The notes under the pieces are model-generated. The model ran no database searches. It saw only the letters and a list, made by a program, of their open reading frames with translations, and was not told the DNA's origin. This document shows positions 1 through 9,318 of a DNA stretch of 55,093 bases, one piece after another. Position 1 is the stretch's first letter. The number at the start of each line of letters is the position of its first letter. The DNA is taken from contig JAPKCC010000008.1 in assembly GCA_028823105.1 (NCBI GenBank), positions 1-55,093 on the forward strand. The letters are read 5' to 3'. The stretch is from Phycisphaerales bacterium. GTDB lineage: Bacteria; Planctomycetota; Phycisphaerae; Phycisphaerales; SM1A02. The translations under genes were made by a program, and so were the position numbers.

Positions 1-646
1 GACGGACGCCGGCGGCGCCACAGGCGAGGGCGGCGAGTCCGCCGAGACCCGGGACCGCGTTGGACCCTTGCTGTCCGGCAACCACGGTCTCGTTCACGGT
101 GCCATTGACGAACCAAGAGTTGAGCGTGAGGTCGGCAAAGCCCCCGGGCCTCGTGGTGCGGGTCATTTCGACCCAGCCATAGTTGTAATTACCACCGCCG
201 GCGTCGAAACGAATTCCCATGAAGCCGGTCGTGCCGTCTGGACCCGCCCAGGCGTATCTTGACGACGCGGTGCCATTAGTCGTGGCGAGCAGCGCTGAAT
301 AAATGGAGTTAGTAGCCCAAGGCGAGCCATTGATCGCCGCGGAGGCGGCTATGCGGCTCACCCCTCCAGCGTTGGTACGATACATGCTCATGTTTGCGTT
401 GACCCCGAAGGCATTCGCAAACAGGCGGTTCGCCGAGGCGCCTCCGATTCCGATTGTTGAGAAGCCGGCCTGAATCTGGATCTGAAAATTGCTGTTTAAG
501 CCGGTCGCGGTCAGTGTGGTGCCTCCATTGCCATCGGCAAAGAGCGACAGATTGTTGAGGTCGGCGTAGAAATCGCCAGCGTTGGCCGCGCCGACGGCGG
601 TCGTCGCGGCGCCAGCGGCCAGCGCGTACTTCTGAATTCGGTTCAT
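1..646 (-). CDS. Secreted protein with PEP-CTERM-like tail (3' end cut by window edge)
   Basis: The start ATG at 646 follows an AGGAAGAG ribosome site. About 215 residues are visible and no stop is reached, so the gene runs off the left edge. The N-terminus is a typical Sec signal (MNRIQKYALAAG... ending near ANA before GDFYADLNN). The body is rich in Gly, Ala, Asn, Thr and Ser. The last residues in view are NAVPGLGGLAALACGAAGVR, the VPx-GlyAla-helix-Arg layout of PEP-CTERM-like sorting tails seen in Phycisphaerae. I infer an exported, possibly exosortase-processed surface protein. The enzymatic role, if any, is unknown. In the 198 bp upstream there is an imperfect inverted repeat (TATCGG at 749-754, CCGATA at 775-780) and a repeated GCATAC, which could be an operator. 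Confidence 0.8.
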   Translation of the reverse strand, partial: MNRIQKYALAAGAATTAVGAANAGDFYADLNNLSLFADGNGGTTLTATGLNSNFQIQIQAGFSTIGIGGASANRLFANAFGVNANMSMYRTNAGGVSRIAASAAINGSPWATNSIYSALLATTNGTASSRYAWAGPDGTTGFMGIRFDAGGGNYNYGWVEMTRTTRPGGFADLTLNSWFVNGTVNETVVAGQQGSNAVPGLGGLAALACGAAGVR

Positions 647-843
647 CTGTTCTCTTCCTGGATAAGTGGTTTGGACATTACGAATGACGAACCAAAATCT
701 AATCGATCACACCCGCGATAACTGCCCATTTGTTCAAGTAAACGTTTTATCGGTCGCATACACGCTGCATACATCCGATAACCGATCCTTGACGGTGGGC
801 GATCAGTGTGCACTCGACCGGCGGCGCAGGCCCGCCTCGCCGA

Positions 844-2244
844 TCAAGATCCGATGGTGGTCTGGCGTGGAATGACGATCGCGGATGCGACGAAGCCGGC
901 GGCCGCGAGCCCGAGGGCGAGGAGGTAGCTCGCCGTGACGCCAGGTGCGTAGTCCACCATATTGGCGCCACCCATTCCCTTGATCATGGTGGCAGACACG
1001 ACCACGGCGATGTTCCCGCTCATGATGATGACCGTGAGCATCGAGCCGCTGGCGAGGCCGACATTGCGTTCGGGGATCGTCGCGATACCACCCGCTTGGG
1101 ACATTGACCACCCCCAGGAACAACCGAATCCGACCACGAGCAGACCGATCGCAAGCCATGGGGAGACGTCTGACATCCAGAAGATCACGCATGCGGCAGT
1201 CTGGATCGCGGTGGCGAACAGCAGCATGAGTCGGGTACCGATCCGGCGTTGGAGGAAGGGGCCGAGGAAACCTGCGGCGGCGACCGGCACGCTCAGATAC
1301 AGGAAGTGGAAGCCCGCGGTCATCGGGTCTTCCTTCTGGACTTCCTGCAGGTACAAGGTGGTGGTGAAGATCAGGACGCACCAACAGGCGTTACTCAGGC
1401 TGCCGCCCGTCAAGTAGCCGGCGAACGTTCGATTGCCGAGAAGTCGGAGATCGACGATCGGAGCATCCTGCCGAAGTTCGTGCCATACAAACAAGAGCAG
1501 GGTGAAGACACTGCCGACGATGATGGAGATCGATGTGGGGAGCGCGTGATCCGAGAGGCCCGCCACGCCGATCGAGAGTCCCCCGATTCCGAGGGTCAGC
1601 AAGATGATGCCGATGAAGTCGAGGCGGCCTCTCGCCGCCTCCGGGTTTCGGCTTTCCTTGGACAGGAAGAACATCAGAATAAACGCGACCGCAGAAATCG
1701 GTGGATTGATCAGGAAGACCCATCGCCAATCGATCAACTCGGTGAAGACGCCGCCCACGACCGGGCCGATCGCCATGCCGAGCGTGGCGACACCGGTCAG
1801 TATCGACATGGTCCTCGGCAGTTGTGATTGAGGCATCGCGGCGCCGACCACCGCCGTCGAGAGCGGAAACAGCAGGCCAGCGCCGACCCCTAGGGCGACC
1901 CGCGAGACGATCAGTTCCATGACCGAATTCGCCATACCGACCCAGACCGAGACGGCGCCGAACAGCACGATCCCCAGTAGCAGCAGTCGCTTTCGTCCGA
2001 ATCGGTCGCCGAGCGGGCCGGCGATCGCGAGCACGATCGAGAAGGAGAGGATGTACCCGGTGAGCACCCATTGCAGGCTGTCCGCGGAGACGTTGAAGTC
2101 CGACGCCATTCGAGGAAGCGCGATGGCCGTCGCGGTGTAGTCGATCACCACGAGCATCTGAGCCATGCCCGCGGCCAGGATGAGCGCGAGGCCGGACATC
2201 AGGGAATCAGATGGGAGCGGTTTCTCGGAGGCGGTGTGGGTCAT
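844..2244 (-). CDS. MFS drug exporter, DHA2 (EmrB/QacA) type
   Basis: A 466-residue polytopic inner-membrane protein of the major facilitator superfamily. The motif A loop GPLGDRFGRKRLL follows the second helix. The motif C region GMAIGPVVGGVF and the following DWRWVFLINPPI are typical of the 14-helix DHA2 proton-driven multidrug exporters. Hydrophobic stretches cover almost the whole chain. It lies 67 bp downstream of the ABC ATPase gene on the same strand, so it may be the last gene of that transcript. No good Shine-Dalgarno sequence is visible before the ATG at 2244. The substrate cannot be deduced. Confidence 0.88.
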   Translation of the reverse strand: MTHTASEKPLPSDSLMSGLALILAAGMAQMLVVIDYTATAIALPRMASDFNVSADSLQWVLTGYILSFSIVLAIAGPLGDRFGRKRLLLLGIVLFGAVSVWVGMANSVMELIVSRVALGVGAGLLFPLSTAVVGAAMPQSQLPRTMSILTGVATLGMAIGPVVGGVFTELIDWRWVFLINPPISAVAFILMFFLSKESRNPEAARGRLDFIGIILLTLGIGGLSIGVAGLSDHALPTSISIIVGSVFTLLLFVWHELRQDAPIVDLRLLGNRTFAGYLTGGSLSNACWCVLIFTTTLYLQEVQKEDPMTAGFHFLYLSVPVAAAGFLGPFLQRRIGTRLMLLFATAIQTAACVIFWMSDVSPWLAIGLLVVGFGCSWGWSMSQAGGIATIPERNVGLASGSMLTVIIMSGNIAVVVSATMIKGMGGANMVDYAPGVTASYLLALGLAAAGFVASAIVIPRQTTIGS

Positions 2245-2311
2245 GAACTTGGCTCAGAGTGGATGCGTGGAACGATCAGGAAGACCGCGATAAAGCCCAC
2301 CGCCGCGCTGG

Positions 2312-3253
2312 TCACACCGTCGACTCGACCACTCTTCCGTCTTCAAGTTGCACGACGCGATCCGCGTACTCGGCAACCGTCGGGTCATGGGTGACCATGA
2401 CGATGGTGAGGCCGGCGTCATGGCGCTTCTTGAGCAGGTCGAGGATCTCCCGCCCGGTGGTCGCATCGAGGTTCCCGGTCGGTTCATCGGCCATCAGGAT
2501 GCTGGGTTCGCTGGCCAACGCCCGCGCGATCGCGGTTCGTTGTCGTTCGCCACCCGAGAGCTGGCTCGGTCGATGGCGCAGCCGATGGCCGAGTCCGAAT
2601 TCTTCGAGCGTGTGTCGAGAATTCGCGGCCTGCGGACCGTGCCGAAGCCGGGTGCGCTCCGCGAGGATCTGGCCGAGTTGAAAGATCACCACGCCGATGG
2701 CGGCGCCGAGTACCCCGCAGGTCAGGGCGAGCAAGGCGATCTTGGAGGGCGTGGGGGCGTCGGCGGTGGGGAGTATGTCGACTCCGAACGTCGAGCCGAC
2801 GACAGCGCCGACGCCGCCTCCGATCAACGCGGCCAACAACGGCAGTGTCGCCGAGAACCAGCGATTCGGTACCAGGCAGGGGAGCATGGCGTTCTCGAGC
2901 ACCGAGAGTTCGGGGAGCAGGTGATAGAACTGGAAGACGAAGCCCACGCTCCGATTTCGATAGCCGTTCAATTCGGCGCCGCCGAAGTCGCTGACTCGTC
3001 GGCCTTCGAATCGGATCATGCCACCGTCTGGATCGGGGCGGTCCAGACCGCCGAGCAAGTGGAGCAGGGTGCTTTTGCCGCTTCCGCTGGCTCCGAGAAT
3101 CGCGACCCATTCGCCGGATCGGATTTCGATGGAGGCATCCTTGAGCACCTGTACGGGGACGCGACCCATTCGATACGTCTTGCGCAGGCCACTTGCGACG
3201 AGTACGGGTTCGTCTGTGGCGTGGGCGGAGGTTTTGTCGTTTGAAGCGTTCAT
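2312..3253 (-). CDS. LolD/MacB-type ABC ATPase with an internal two-helix membrane insertion
   Basis: A 313-residue ATP-binding subunit. Walker A GASGSGKST is at 54-62, Q-loop glutamine at 108, signature LSGGE at 232-236, Walker B ILMADE at 252-257 and H-loop histidine at 289. The flanking sequence (LSVLENAMLP before, HRPSQLSGGERQR after) matches LolD-like subunits of FtsX-type exporters. Between the Q-loop helix and the signature, residues about 129-210 are an insertion with two strongly hydrophobic segments (about 133-155 and 171-195) absent from ordinary LolD proteins, which are about 225-235 residues. The ATG at 3253 overlaps the permease stop as ATGA, so the two are translationally coupled and surely partners. 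Function: lipoprotein or lipid extraction, or efflux, at the inner membrane (family inference). Confidence 0.88.
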   Translation of the reverse strand: MNASNDKTSAHATDEPVLVASGLRKTYRMGRVPVQVLKDASIEIRSGEWVAILGASGSGKSTLLHLLGGLDRPDPDGGMIRFEGRRVSDFGGAELNGYRNRSVGFVFQFYHLLPELSVLENAMLPCLVPNRWFSATLPLLAALIGGGVGAVVGSTFGVDILPTADAPTPSKIALLALTCGVLGAAIGVVIFQLGQILAERTRLRHGPQAANSRHTLEEFGLGHRLRHRPSQLSGGERQRTAIARALASEPSILMADEPTGNLDATTGREILDLLKKRHDAGLTIVMVTHDPTVAEYADRVVQLEDGRVVESTV

Positions 3254-4878
3254 TCGTATCGAAGGGCTTTGACGGGATCGGTGTCGGCGGCCTTGGCGGC
3301 GGGGATTGCGGCGCCAAGGACGCTGAAGACGATGGCCCCGGCCATGGTGAGAATCGCACTAGACCAGTCGACCTGATTGGGAATCGAGTTGAAGTAGTAG
3401 ACGGCGGGATCCCACATCAGGAACCCGCGGTGAAGTACCAGCGCGGTGCCGACGCCGGCCAGAATCAGGGCCCCGACAATCGAGAGGAGGGTGCGGAGCA
3501 TCCCGCCACGGAGACCGGCGTGGATCGCGGTCAAGAGCATCACCGCTGCCAGCGCGAACGCCGTGATCCACGTCCAGTCAGGGGCGGGTTCGCCCATGGC
3601 CTCGTGGATGGAATTGATGTTGACCACAACGCTCCACCCGAGCAGGGCGCCGAGGAACGCGCCGACGAGACCGATCACCAGACCGTAGGCAAGGAAGACG
3701 CCGAGTACACCTGGTCGGGAGGCCCCGATCGCCCGAAGGATGCCGATGTCCCGCGTCTTCTCGTGGACGATGGACCAGAAGATCGAGAGCACCAGGCCCG
3801 CGCAGACGAGGTAGACGATCGAGAACAGGATCCGCATCAGCTCGCGTTCCTTCTCGACCGGGCCGATCAGATCGCGGAGTTGTTCCCGCCAAGTGCGGAT
3901 GCCCACGAAGGCTTCGTCCGGCGGACGAATGGTCATGGCGCCTTCGTCGTCGATTTTTGCGGCGAATGCGGAATAGGCAAGGTTGACCGAGTCTCGCAAC
4001 TGTTCGGGCGAGACACCGTCGGCGGCGCGGACCAAGATCATCTGGACTCGCGCGGGATAGGTTCCGATGCGTTCCAGTTCGCCGGTCTCGTCGAGCAATC
4101 GAGTGTCGTAGATCGGCGCCGCTTCAAGGCCGAGCATGCGTTGGCCGGTCTCCAGCCCGATCATCGCTCGGCGGGAGTCGATCTGATAGACGCCGGATTG
4201 GAACTCGTTGGTCACGTCGAATCGTCGGTTGTCCGGCTTTTCGAGGGCGCCGCTCGTGGAGATCGGAATAAGGGTGATCTCGACATCGCGAAACGGCATC
4301 CAGAAGGCCGGAGCCTTCACTTCGTAGGAGCCGTCCATTCTCCGTACTTTCGCGGCGGAGTCGATCTCGACCCCGAGGATCACGCCAGGATCATCGTCGT
4401 CGGATTCAGGATCAAGTCGCGGTAACTTCTCGAAGACCGGAATCTCGAGACCGTTCATCTCGTCGGCGAATTTTCGTACTTCCGGCGGAGCTTCCGTCCA
4501 GACCAGACTGTCCTTGAAGTCGACGACCTGTCCGAAACTCGCTGGTTCAATGCCCCAGACCTGGACGCCTTCGGTTCGGTTCCCGTAGGGGAGTTTCAAG
4601 AGGCCGAAGCTCTCGACCACCGGGGTCGCCGCGAGGGCTTCGGGGCGTGACTCGATCTCCTCGATCAACAGGTCGTAGTGGGGGATTCCCGGATCGGCGT
4701 AGCGGATGATGACGTCACCCATCAACGTTCGGCCGGAGTTCAACAGCATGTCGAGAAATCCCGACATGACGCTCACCACGATGATCACCAGACCGACGCA
4801 GAGCGCCACGGCCGCCACGGCGATGAGGGGGATGATCCGGCTGCGGAGATATCGATTGGCGAGGAGCGGTTGGTACAC
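3250..4878 (-). CDS. FtsX/LolC-E family ABC permease
   Basis: A 542-residue permease. The N-terminus (ANRYLRSRIIPLIAVAAVAL, then VVSVMSGF) is the LolC/LolE-type first helix, followed by a large periplasmic domain of about 300 residues. The C-terminal FtsX domain begins near EKTRDIGILRAIGAS. The protein ends WDPAVYYFNSIP ... PAAKAADTDPVKALRYE, the usual LolE ending. There seem to be extra hydrophobic segments between the second and last FtsX helices (TWITAFALAAVMLL and LRTLLSIVGALILAG), more than the usual four helices. The start is GTG at 4878, 36 bp after the nnrE stop, with no clear ribosome site. It is coupled to the downstream ATPase by an ATGA overlap. Probable role: lipoprotein or lipid transport. 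Confidence 0.88.
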   Translation of the reverse strand: MYQPLLANRYLRSRIIPLIAVAAVALCVGLVIIVVSVMSGFLDMLLNSGRTLMGDVIIRYADPGIPHYDLLIEEIESRPEALAATPVVESFGLLKLPYGNRTEGVQVWGIEPASFGQVVDFKDSLVWTEAPPEVRKFADEMNGLEIPVFEKLPRLDPESDDDDPGVILGVEIDSAAKVRRMDGSYEVKAPAFWMPFRDVEITLIPISTSGALEKPDNRRFDVTNEFQSGVYQIDSRRAMIGLETGQRMLGLEAAPIYDTRLLDETGELERIGTYPARVQMILVRAADGVSPEQLRDSVNLAYSAFAAKIDDEGAMTIRPPDEAFVGIRTWREQLRDLIGPVEKERELMRILFSIVYLVCAGLVLSIFWSIVHEKTRDIGILRAIGASRPGVLGVFLAYGLVIGLVGAFLGALLGWSVVVNINSIHEAMGEPAPDWTWITAFALAAVMLLTAIHAGLRGGMLRTLLSIVGALILAGVGTALVLHRGFLMWDPAVYYFNSIPNQVDWSSAILTMAGAIVFSVLGAAIPAAKAADTDPVKALRYE

Positions 4879-4914
4879 GAGGATCTGGACTCGCGGGATG
4901 CGGGATCGGGGGAA

Positions 4915-5706
4915 TCAGGTCGCGGGTGGCCTGACGTCTTCGACATCATCCTCGATCGGACCGCTTCGTGTGGTGATGCCGAACTCGATCAGCAGATCGG
5001 ACGGAGTGCCAATGTCGATGACCTCGATTCTCCCCGTCCAGGCGGCAGATTCCGGGTTGGACATGCCGAGTTTCGGTGCGACCATGGTCGCGGTGACATT
5101 AGCCCGGATACAGGCCCCCAGCGGGCGTCCGGTATCGGCATCCAGGCCGCTCGGGACATCGACAGAGACGATCGCCGCCGCGGTTCGGTTCATGGCATCC
5201 ACGAGTTCGGCGGCTTCTTGGTCGATCAAGGGTCGATTCAATCCGGTGCCAAAGATCGCATCAACCACCAGCGTGGATCGAGGATCCGGCCAGGGATCCG
5301 GATCAGCAGGCGTACGCGGTGTGAGTTCACCTCGGATCAGAGAGGCGGCGGCGCGGATCGGAAGGCCCATCGACCGGGCGATGCGTTCGTTGGTGGCGGC
5401 ATCGGTCCCGGTCGGGGCGGATCCGGTGGTGACCACGCCGACGTGGATGCCACGGTTGGCGAGCAGGCGAGCGACGGCCCAACCATCACCCCCGTTATTC
5501 CCAGTGCCACAGACGATGGTGACCGCGGCGAGGCCGGCGTCGATGCGGACCTGTTCGACGAGACGGGCGATGCCGATCGCGGCATGCTCCATCAGAAGGA
5601 TCCCCGGCATTCCAAGACGCTTGATTGCGGTCGCATCGAGCCGTCGAGCGGCGGCTCGATCGAGAACGACGTCGAATTCAGAGGGATTTTCCCCGGTTCC
5701 GGTCAT
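4915..5706 (-). CDS. nnrE: NAD(P)H-hydrate epimerase (YjeF N-terminal domain)
   Basis: A 263-residue Rossmann-like protein. It repairs hydrated NADH or NADPH by interconverting R and S epimers. Visible motifs are GTGNNGGDGWAVARLL (the nucleotide loop with catalytic-site Asn and Asp), VVDAIFGTGLNRPL and VSVDVPSGLDADTG. The C-terminal ADP-dependent dehydratase (NnrD) half found in E. coli YjeF is missing, so dehydration must be done by another gene. The open frame extends much further upstream, but the family N-terminus starts at MTGTGENPSEF (ATG at 5706); the upstream part is antisense to the glycosyltransferase. It is divergent from that gene with 78 bp between them, where both promoters must lie. 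Confidence 0.9.
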   Translation of the reverse strand: MTGTGENPSEFDVVLDRAAARRLDATAIKRLGMPGILLMEHAAIGIARLVEQVRIDAGLAAVTIVCGTGNNGGDGWAVARLLANRGIHVGVVTTGSAPTGTDAATNERIARSMGLPIRAAASLIRGELTPRTPADPDPWPDPRSTLVVDAIFGTGLNRPLIDQEAAELVDAMNRTAAAIVSVDVPSGLDADTGRPLGACIRANVTATMVAPKLGMSNPESAAWTGRIEVIDIGTPSDLLIEFGITTRSGPIEDDVEDVRPPAT

Positions 5707-5784
5707 CGGAGGAGTGTACGGGAGGAAGCCTCGAGGCCATCGGCCGGCCCGACGATCCGCGTGGACTCGTACCATGCGTGACCC

Positions 5785-6987
5785 ATGTCCCTCGTGATCA
5801 GCGTCACCACCATCGTCTTCGCGGTACTCGCCGCCGCCACCGCCCTCTACTGGGGGTTCGTCTTCGGTCGCCTGGTGCGTGTCTCTCGCCACACGCCGGA
5901 ACTTCGGGACGGGCTTCGACTGGCGATCGTCGATGAAATGGTGTCCATCATCGTCCCGGCACATAACGAGGCGAGGGTGATCGAGCGCATGGTCACGTCG
6001 ATGCGGGCGCAGCAAGATATGAAGATCGAGTTGATCGTGGTGCTCGATCGCTGCACCGATGACACGTACGATCGGCTCGTCGCGGCGGCCGACGAGGATT
6101 CTCGGGTGCGGGTGGTGGTGAACGAGGCCTGCCCCGAAGGATGGGCGGGCAAGTGCAATGCCGCGGCGGTCGGCGCGGCCGAGGCCACCGGCAAGTGGCT
6201 TCTGTTCACCGATGCGGATGTCCGTTTTGATCCCGGAGTGGTGCGGGCCGCGGTTTCCATTGCGGCCGAGAAGAACGTCGATCTGTTGAGCGCCTACACG
6301 CGGCTCACGTCCGGGCACTGGTGGGAAATGGTCGTCCAGCCGCCGGCGGCGATCACGCTTCTGCGGATGTTTCCGCCGGATCGCGTCAACCATGAAGAAC
6401 GGCCTCGATCCTTCGCCAACGGGCAGTTCATGCTGTTTCGCCGAGACGCCTACGACCGGCTCGGAGGGCACGCCAGCGTGAAGGATGATCTGCTCGAGGA
6501 CCTCGCCTTCGCGAAGGCGGTTCATCGCACCGGCGGGCGGGTGCGTGTGGTCCACTCCGACACCATGATTCAGACCAGCATGTACGAATCTCTCGAAGAT
6601 CTTCTCTCCGGATGGCGACGCATCTTCATCGAGTCCTGCCATCGCGACGTCCGACGGTTGAATCGAAATATGATTCGCGTCGCGGGTTCGGGGCTCGGCC
6701 CCGTCGCCTCGGTGCTCGGTGTGCTCATGGGCGGGATTTCGATGGGACAGGGGCATCAGTGGATCGGGATTGCGGGAATCGTCGGCGGTATCTGCGGTGT
6801 CGCGATCTCGACCGTCACGTTGGGAGTCATCTTCGGAAGAGGCGGCATGCCTCGAATCGGCATTCTCGGATGGCCGATCGGTTGTCTTCTGGTGGCCGGA
6901 ACCTTGCGTCGGGGGGCCGTCGACCTGGCGAAGGGGCGTCCCATTCGATGGGGTGGGCGCGAGTATGTGATCGAACCGGGCCGGTAG
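5785..6987 (+). CDS. Family 2 glycosyltransferase with C-terminal membrane helices (HpnB/CrtQ-like)
   Basis: A 400-residue membrane glycosyltransferase. It has an N-terminal helix (about 1-28), then a GT-A domain opening with SIIVPAHNEARVIERMV. Nucleotide and metal-binding TDADV is near 149-153, LLEDLAFAK carries the likely base, and SGWRRIF resembles the QxxRW acceptor motif. Three or four hydrophobic segments close the protein, as in HpnB and CrtQ-type enzymes that act on lipid acceptors. The donor and acceptor cannot be named. SurE follows in the same direction 49 bp downstream. Confidence 0.85.
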   Translation: MSLVISVTTIVFAVLAAATALYWGFVFGRLVRVSRHTPELRDGLRLAIVDEMVSIIVPAHNEARVIERMVTSMRAQQDMKIELIVVLDRCTDDTYDRLVAAADEDSRVRVVVNEACPEGWAGKCNAAAVGAAEATGKWLLFTDADVRFDPGVVRAAVSIAAEKNVDLLSAYTRLTSGHWWEMVVQPPAAITLLRMFPPDRVNHEERPRSFANGQFMLFRRDAYDRLGGHASVKDDLLEDLAFAKAVHRTGGRVRVVHSDTMIQTSMYESLEDLLSGWRRIFIESCHRDVRRLNRNMIRVAGSGLGPVASVLGVLMGGISMGQGHQWIGIAGIVGGICGVAISTVTLGVIFGRGGMPRIGILGWPIGCLLVAGTLRRGAVDLAKGRPIRWGGREYVIEPGR

Positions 6988-7036
6988 TGGCGATTCTTGA
7001 TTTCTTCTGCGCATTCAACTTCGAACGGAACCTGAC

Positions 7037-7825
7037 GTGAAGATCCTGCTCACCAACGACGACGGCATCGAGGCTCCCGGCATCCGGGCGCTCCATAGAG
7101 CCCTTGAAGGGCTCGGGGATGTCACGACCATCGCGCCGTACACCGTTCAATCGGCGACCAGCCATGGCGTGACCTTCCATGAGCCGCTCATGGTTCACCG
7201 GACGACCATGGATGACGGGTCGGTCGGACATGCCATCGACGGCCGGCCGGCGGATTGCGTCAAAGTCGCGTTGCGATCCCTCTGGGCCGAGCTGCACGGC
7301 GAAGGAACGCGTCCGGACATCACGATCTCCGGAATGAATAGTGGCGCCAACGTCGGCATCAACGTCATCTACTCCGGCACCGTCGCTGCGGCGGTCGAGA
7401 GCGCCTTCCTCGGCGTTCCCGCGATCGCGGTAAGCCTGCACCTGGGTGATCGGGATCGAATCTTCTACGACCGGGCCGCGGAGATCGCACGCAAGGCGAT
7501 CGATCTGATCATCGCGCACCCCCTCGATCCTCATGCGGTTATCAACGTGAACGTGCCGCGAACCGAGGTCGCCGATGCGCCGATGCCGCCGATCAAGGTG
7601 TGCGCGATGAACACCGCCGCCGCGGCAGACGACTACGAAAAGCGGGCCAGCCCGGGCGGACAGATTTACTACTGGGCCGCGGGGAACGGCATGGCCTTCA
7701 TGCACACGCATCCTGAGACCGATGTCGAGTTTCTGAGCGACCACTGCGTGACGGTGACGCCGCTCGAGTTCGACCTCACCGACCATCCGAGGTTGCAGAC
7801 CTGGCGTGAGCGACTCGAGGGCTGA
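7037..7825 (+). CDS. surE: 5'/3'-nucleotidase SurE
   Basis: A 262-residue phosphatase that removes phosphate from nucleoside 5'- and 3'-monophosphates. The metal-site motif MKILLTNDDGIEAPGI is at the very start (Asp8, Asp9). SATSHGVT carries the conserved Ser, and SGMNSGANVG the conserved Asn of the active site; SGTVAAAVES follows. The length is normal for SurE. It is convergent with the TonB-like gene, whose stop lies 31 bp away. No clear terminator is seen between them. Confidence 0.95.
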   Translation: MKILLTNDDGIEAPGIRALHRALEGLGDVTTIAPYTVQSATSHGVTFHEPLMVHRTTMDDGSVGHAIDGRPADCVKVALRSLWAELHGEGTRPDITISGMNSGANVGINVIYSGTVAAAVESAFLGVPAIAVSLHLGDRDRIFYDRAAEIARKAIDLIIAHPLDPHAVINVNVPRTEVADAPMPPIKVCAMNTAAAADDYEKRASPGGQIYYWAAGNGMAFMHTHPETDVEFLSDHCVTVTPLEFDLTDHPRLQTWRERLEG

Positions 7826-7856
7826 GGTCGTTCGAGTCTGGATCAGGCGGGCGGGT

Positions 7857-9032
7857 TCAGTTCAGCAGCAGTTGCAACTCGATCGTCACGGTTTCGTCTC
7901 CGGTCAATTCGGCCAGCCGCTTTCCACTGGCACGCCAGCGGTAGAGCATGTCGGTCAAGCGTTCATCGAGTTCGTCCGCGCCACTCTTGACCACCAGTGA
8001 GGCTCGTATCGGGGTGCCGGTCCGGTCGAATTCGATCTGGGCCACCGGATTGGATCTGGGTCGGTAGCGGAGCCAGGCGACGATCGGAATGTTCGGTCGA
8101 CGCGTCCGGATGTTGAGCCCTTGCGCGGCGAGGGGTTTTCCCTGTTTCCATTCCGACGCGGGAACCTTGATCAGGCTGGTCGCCTCGGAATCTTTGTCTG
8201 CGTCGTTTCCGGGTTCTGCGGCGGGCTCGCCCGGGCCTTCGCCTTCCACATCACCGTCATCGTCGGAGTCCTTTGGTTCGGGCGACGGCTTGGGAGACGG
8301 CTTGGGAGACGGCTGAGGTGCCGGGGTTGGTTCGGGCGTGGGCTTCGGTGCAGGCTCCGGGGTTGGATCGGGCGTGGGTTTCTCCTCCGTCGGCGATTCT
8401 GGTTCGGCGTCCTCGCTGGAGTCCTCGTCCGTCTCCTCCTTGGTCGCAGTCTGCTCGTCCGGGGTGGTTGTCGGATCAGGCGTCGATTCGGTTTCGGAAG
8501 TGCTGGAATCCTCCGTGGTCTCGGAGTCGACGGCGTCTGGTTCTACGGTGGGTTCGGTCTGTTCGTCGAGGAGTATCTCCGACGCAATGAGGATCTCTGG
8601 GGCGTCCGTCTCGGGACTTGGCATGGTGGTGGCGGGCGCCGCAGCGGAGGGTCGGGCGGACATCGGGATTGCAGGTGCGGCCGCTTGCGCGACCGACGCA
8701 GACGCGTTGCTGGGAGGAGGGCTTCCGCCACCCCCCGATCTTGGCGCTGTGCTCATCGCTGCCTGCTCGACTTCTGAAAGTCGGGCGAGGTGTTCGGCAT
8801 ATTCCTCGTAGCCGATCCACGTGAGGGTCTCGGCGTCGCTCTCGTCGATGCCGAGAGGTTCGGCGGGCGTCTCCTCATCTTCCTGCTCGGTGGGGACATC
8901 ATGGGCGATCGCCTGTGATTGTCCGCCGGCAGTCGATGCCCACAGAAAGATTGCGACGGCGACGACATGTAGCAGGATCGACAGTGTCGCCGCGGTCGGA
9001 AGGTTCAGTGAATCTCTCGGGGCTTCGTGCAC
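7857..9032 (-). CDS. TonB-like energy-transducing protein with long Pro/Glu linker
   Basis: A 391-residue protein laid out like TonB. A short cytoplasmic start is followed by a single helix (TAATLSILLHVVAVAIFLW, about 12-32). Then comes a long acidic and proline-rich spacer (Glu/Asp/Thr-rich, then repeated Pro-Thr-Pro and Pro-Ser-Pro-Lys units), and a C-terminal domain (about 310-391) resembling a TonB C-terminus, with VAWLRYRPRSNPVAQIEFDRTG. The start is GTG at 9032, and the frame holds no ATG upstream before its stop. It lies 286 bp downstream of the ExbD-like gene, the natural partner. No TonB box receptor is in the window. The C-terminal domain is divergent, so the exact partner is uncertain. 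Confidence 0.72.
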   Translation of the reverse strand: MHEAPRDSLNLPTAATLSILLHVVAVAIFLWASTAGGQSQAIAHDVPTEQEDEETPAEPLGIDESDAETLTWIGYEEYAEHLARLSEVEQAAMSTAPRSGGGGSPPPSNASASVAQAAAPAIPMSARPSAAAPATTMPSPETDAPEILIASEILLDEQTEPTVEPDAVDSETTEDSSTSETESTPDPTTTPDEQTATKEETDEDSSEDAEPESPTEEKPTPDPTPEPAPKPTPEPTPAPQPSPKPSPKPSPEPKDSDDDGDVEGEGPGEPAAEPGNDADKDSEATSLIKVPASEWKQGKPLAAQGLNIRTRRPNIPIVAWLRYRPRSNPVAQIEFDRTGTPIRASLVVKSGADELDERLTDMLYRWRASGKRLAELTGDETVTIELQLLLN

Positions 9033-9060
9033 GGTGAAATGGTAGTTCAGGTCGGCCGCG

Positions 9061-9088
9061 GGTTCCTCCGGGTTCCTCCGGGTTCCTC
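9061..9088. repeat. 10-bp tandem repeat between exbD-like and tonB-like genes
   Basis: The unit GGTTCCTCCG occurs as nearly three copies in a row. It lies in the 286-bp gap between the two genes, 29 bp from the TonB-like start. Read on the minus strand it gives GGAGGAACCC units, so it presents several Shine-Dalgarno-like GGAGG sites in the leader of the TonB-like gene. The rest of the gap shows no gene. Confidence 0.6.
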
Positions 9089-9318
9089 ATGGAACCGCGG
9101 TGAAACGCCGATTTTCAGAGCCCCATCGCCACTCGATCGTTGATGGAGTCGATTTAGGGCCCAGAATGGCGTCCATGTCGTTGACGAGTCATCAACGGGT
9201 CATCGACTGGCAATCAAGGGATTCGCCCCCACAGTCATGCTCGATCAGAACTTCGGAGTTCCCAGTCGGCACCGGAGGCTCTACTTCGAGGCGATCGAAG
9301 ATCGCTGCTCGGGGTGTC

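Noticed and set aside
3193-4425. Plus-strand open frame across the ABC pair (410 codons)
   Set aside because: Antisense shadow; the minus strand holds coupled genes with intact motifs.
5707-7014. Upstream extension of the NnrE frame on the minus strand
   Set aside because: It is antisense to the glycosyltransferase, has no NnrE-family sequence, and the family start fits ATG at 5706.
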